From: JADJRG01 sp964474905
GTDB taxonomy: Bacteria > Myxococcota_A > Polyangia > Nannocystales > Nannocystaceae
Direction of reading: 5' to 3'
Assembly (NCBI GenBank): GCA_964474905.1
Contig: CAYYUP010000024.1
Span: forward strand, 1-64,000
DNA length: 64,000 nt
The translations under genes were made by a program, and so were the position numbers. Below, one piece after another: positions 62,150-64,000 of this stretch. The notes below the pieces were generated by a model, which saw only the letters and a program-made list of their open reading frames with translations, was not told the DNA's origin and did not search any database. The first letter of the stretch is position 1, and every line of letters begins with the position of its first letter.

Positions 62150-63556
62150 CTAGATGCCCGGATCGCCGAGGCGAGCCAGCGCTGTGATCAGAGCGGCATC
62201 GTCTTCCTCGGGTAGCGAGCGCAGATCGATGAGCAGCTCGCCGTCGATGATGCGACCCAATACCGGCGGCGCGCCACGTCGCAGCATCACCGCCTGACGG
62301 CTCGCAGCACCCCCAGGGACCGCCAAGGCGACTCCCTCGATCGTCATGCCCGGCAATGAACCACCGCCTACCGTCGCCGCCGTCGACCGAACCTGCCCCT
62401 TTGGCCAGCCAAGAGCGTCGGCGATCATCAGGGCTCGATCGCGAAGATCCTCCGGCGTCGCCGCCAAGAGTCGGTGCAGCGCGAGCGTCTCCACAGCCTG
62501 CCCCTTCGCGTGCGCCACGGCAGTCGCGTGGAGGGCCGCGACCGTCAGTTTTCCGGGGCGTAGAGCGCGGGCCATCGGTTGCCGGCGGAGACGCTCGATG
62601 AAACCCGCACGTCCGGCGAGTATGCCCGCCTGTGGTCCACCAAAGAGCTTGTCACCGCTGCAAGTGACGACATCAACCCCGGCGCCGAGATACTCCTCGA
62701 TCGTCGGCTCTGCCTCCGGGGTGGCCGGAATACCGTCGCCCATGGATCCCGAGCCCAGGTCTGCGATCAGTGGGACTGCAAACTCGGCCGCCAATTCGGA
62801 GAGCTCTAAAAGCCCCACCTCCGAGACAAAACCGTGCTGACGAAAATTACTCCGGTGCGCCCACAGCAGCGCCGAGGCCGGCCCGCTCATGCCTGGGAGT
62901 TCACCGGTGAGCGCCCGCCGGTAATCGCCGATATGCGTACGATTGGTACTGCCGACCGGCCAGATCGAAGCTCCTCCGGCGGCGGCCATCTCGGCGACAC
63001 GAAAGCCGTCACCGATCTCGATCATCTGTCCGCGTGAGAGCACCACCCCACCCCGCAGACCAAACGCCGTGCACGCGAGCAGCAATGCCGCGGCGCCATT
63101 GCCAACGACGTGCACATCCTCAGCGCCGACCACCAAGGCGAGCAGCGGGCACAGATGGGCGTATCGAGAACCCCGCTGCCCGCTCTCCAGGTCGAACTCT
63201 AGATCGCATGCACCGGCGGCACTGATCACCGCATCGACGACCGCGGCGCCCATCGGTGCTCGCCCGAGGTTGGTGTGCAACACCACCCCTGTGGCATTGA
63301 GCGCCCGCCTTGGTCGAACTTCGAGCAAACCGTCGAGCCGCGCGGCGATCGTCTTGGCGAGCTGCCCACAGCTCGGCACTTGCCCCCCCCCCGAGAGCTG
63401 CTCGTCATCCGCGAGCAGGGCCCGCCGCAGCTCGGCGAGCGCCTCCTGGACCATTCGTCGCTTGATTCGACGGCACCCAGAATGCCCCGCGAGCACCTCT
63501 ACGGCGAGTACACGATCGACCTTGGGGAGCTTTGACAAGCCTTGCCTTTGCGGCAT
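62150..63556 (-). CDS. selA: L-seryl-tRNA(Sec) selenium transferase
   Basis: The 468-aa PLP enzyme turns seryl-tRNA(Sec) into selenocysteyl-tRNA(Sec) with selenophosphate. The PLP-binding Lys303 lies in CSGDKLFGGPQAG; other conserved parts are NATGVVLHTNLGRAP, SGQRGSRYAH and VPLIADLGSGSMGDG. N-terminal length is typical of the decameric bacterial enzyme. ATG 63556 is at the edge of a simple-repeat tract. Together with selB and selD it makes the window nearly self-sufficient for selenocysteine, except for selC (tRNA-Sec), which I do not find here. Confidence 0.95.
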   Translation of the reverse strand: MPQRQGLSKLPKVDRVLAVEVLAGHSGCRRIKRRMVQEALAELRRALLADDEQLSGGGQVPSCGQLAKTIAARLDGLLEVRPRRALNATGVVLHTNLGRAPMGAAVVDAVISAAGACDLEFDLESGQRGSRYAHLCPLLALVVGAEDVHVVGNGAAALLLACTAFGLRGGVVLSRGQMIEIGDGFRVAEMAAAGGASIWPVGSTNRTHIGDYRRALTGELPGMSGPASALLWAHRSNFRQHGFVSEVGLLELSELAAEFAVPLIADLGSGSMGDGIPATPEAEPTIEEYLGAGVDVVTCSGDKLFGGPQAGILAGRAGFIERLRRQPMARALRPGKLTVAALHATAVAHAKGQAVETLALHRLLAATPEDLRDRALMIADALGWPKGQVRSTAATVGGGSLPGMTIEGVALAVPGGAASRQAVMLRRGAPPVLGRIIDGELLIDLRSLPEEDDAALITALARLGDPGI

Positions 63557-63582
63557 CGCCGGACGCTACCACAGCGAGAAAA

Positions 63583-63648
63583 TCGCAGAACTGCAGAACT
63601 GCAGAACCGCAGAACCGAAAAACCAAAAAACCAAAAAACCAAAAAACT
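63583..63648. repeat. Two 8-bp tandem repeat tracts next to selA
   Basis: GCAGAACT/GCAGAACC occurs about four times (63590-63616), then AACCAAAA-type octamers occur about four times (63617-63646). They lie between the start of selA and the end of the FHA gene. Confidence 0.88.
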
Positions 63649-63649
63649 C

Positions 63650-64000
63650 TTAGATCGATACGCCGCTCAGGAGGAGTGCGGCGACGATGAGGCCGAAGAT
63701 CACGGTCGCCAGCAGCGGCCAGCGCAGTGGTAGCGGAGCTCCGGGGTAGCTGTCGCCCGGTCGCCGCCGGTTCATCCGGGTCACAGTTGTCTCGCCGGCG
63801 CGAGCGAGCGCCGCCGCTACCTGAGCCCCTGGATGGTGGATCTCGAAGACGACATCGCCAAGATGCAGACAAACGCCATGACCAAGCCTGACCGGCCCGA
63901 TGATCGCCTTGCCGTCGACGAGCACCCCGTTCTTGCTGCCGAGATCCTCGACCTCGACAGCATCTGCATCGACGCGAACCCTCGCGTGCCGGCGGGAGAT
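63650..64000 (-). CDS. FHA-domain membrane protein, C-terminal part (runs off window)
   Basis: The visible 116 residues start inside a forkhead-associated domain: SRRHARV, then EDLGSKNGVLVDGK, the phosphothreonine-binding core (R, SxxH-like, N). After GDVVFEIHHPG comes a linker and a C-terminal transmembrane helix (LLATVIFGLIVAALLLSG). FHA domains recognise phosphothreonine made by Pkn-type kinases. The N-terminus is beyond the window end. It is a membrane-anchored protein, with the FHA part presumably cytoplasmic. Confidence 0.8.
   Translation of the reverse strand: MSRRHARVRVDADAVEVEDLGSKNGVLVDGKAIIGPVRLGHGVCLHLGDVVFEIHHPGAQVAAALARAGETTVTRMNRRRPGDSYPGAPLPLRWPLLATVIFGLIVAALLLSGVSI

Overview
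The window looks like a piece of a high-GC myxobacterial chromosome, most likely Nannocystales (Nannocystis/Enhygromyxa/Plesiocystis-like). The signs are many lipoproteins with long Ser/Thr/Gly-rich spacers, Cys-rich DUF4215 and MopE-type Asp/Asn repeats, a protein kinase-AAA-GAF-histidine kinase giant, a PP2C phosphatase next to a PilZ protein, and a bacterial arginine kinase. The order is inferred from gene content, not from a marker tree. One 100-N gap (12840-12939) lies inside a 16-bp tandem repeat.

Layout. 0-13 kb: a DUF4215 lipoprotein, ExbD/TolR, a 1725-aa trifunctional kinase, an ABBA-fold (NphB/CloQ-like) aromatic prenyltransferase, a lipoprotein, a VOC-cupin pair and a NOX5-like EF-hand NADPH oxidase. 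13-22 kb (all minus strand): a feruloyl-CoA-synthetase-like enzyme, a TrkH-lipoprotein-TrkA potassium uptake unit, a GT39-like glycosyltransferase and a secreted beta-propeller protein. 22.0-27.25 kb: a two-gene cassette (an AAA/STAND-like ATPase and a 1060-aa partner with a degenerate ATPase domain and a C-terminal MarR domain) lying exactly between two ~260-bp inverted repeats that each fold on themselves. 27-39 kb: rhodanese-MoeB, MoxR, a hybrid histidine kinase, arginine kinase, a DOPA-dioxygenase/azoreductase fusion divergent from a LysR gene, an AraC remnant and a DUF58-BatA pair. 39-50 kb: housekeeping and surface genes (HmoA-like, NagZ, HIT, a CRTAC1-like protein, a MopE-like lipoprotein, desaturase, dCMP deaminase, carboxypeptidase Taq, polysaccharide deacetylase). 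A second, gene-free pair of the same inverted repeats sits at 46.8-47.5 kb.

50-64 kb: an outer-membrane protein, radA convergent to the classic cinA-recA operon, a PP2C phosphatase, a PilZ protein, and then a selenocysteine locus with selD, selB, a 55-aa Cys-rich protein, selA and the end of an FHA-domain protein. selD carries an in-frame UGA at the catalytic Cys/Sec position followed by a SECIS-like hairpin, so it is itself a selenoprotein; an ordinary gene caller would cut off its first 62 codons.

The best candidates for something undescribed are (1) the structured inverted-repeat family, with one pair enclosing the ATPase/pseudo-ATPase module and one pair enclosing only ~280 bp of AT-rich DNA with three TGTAC-type repeats, and (2) that ATPase/pseudo-ATPase-MarR pair itself.
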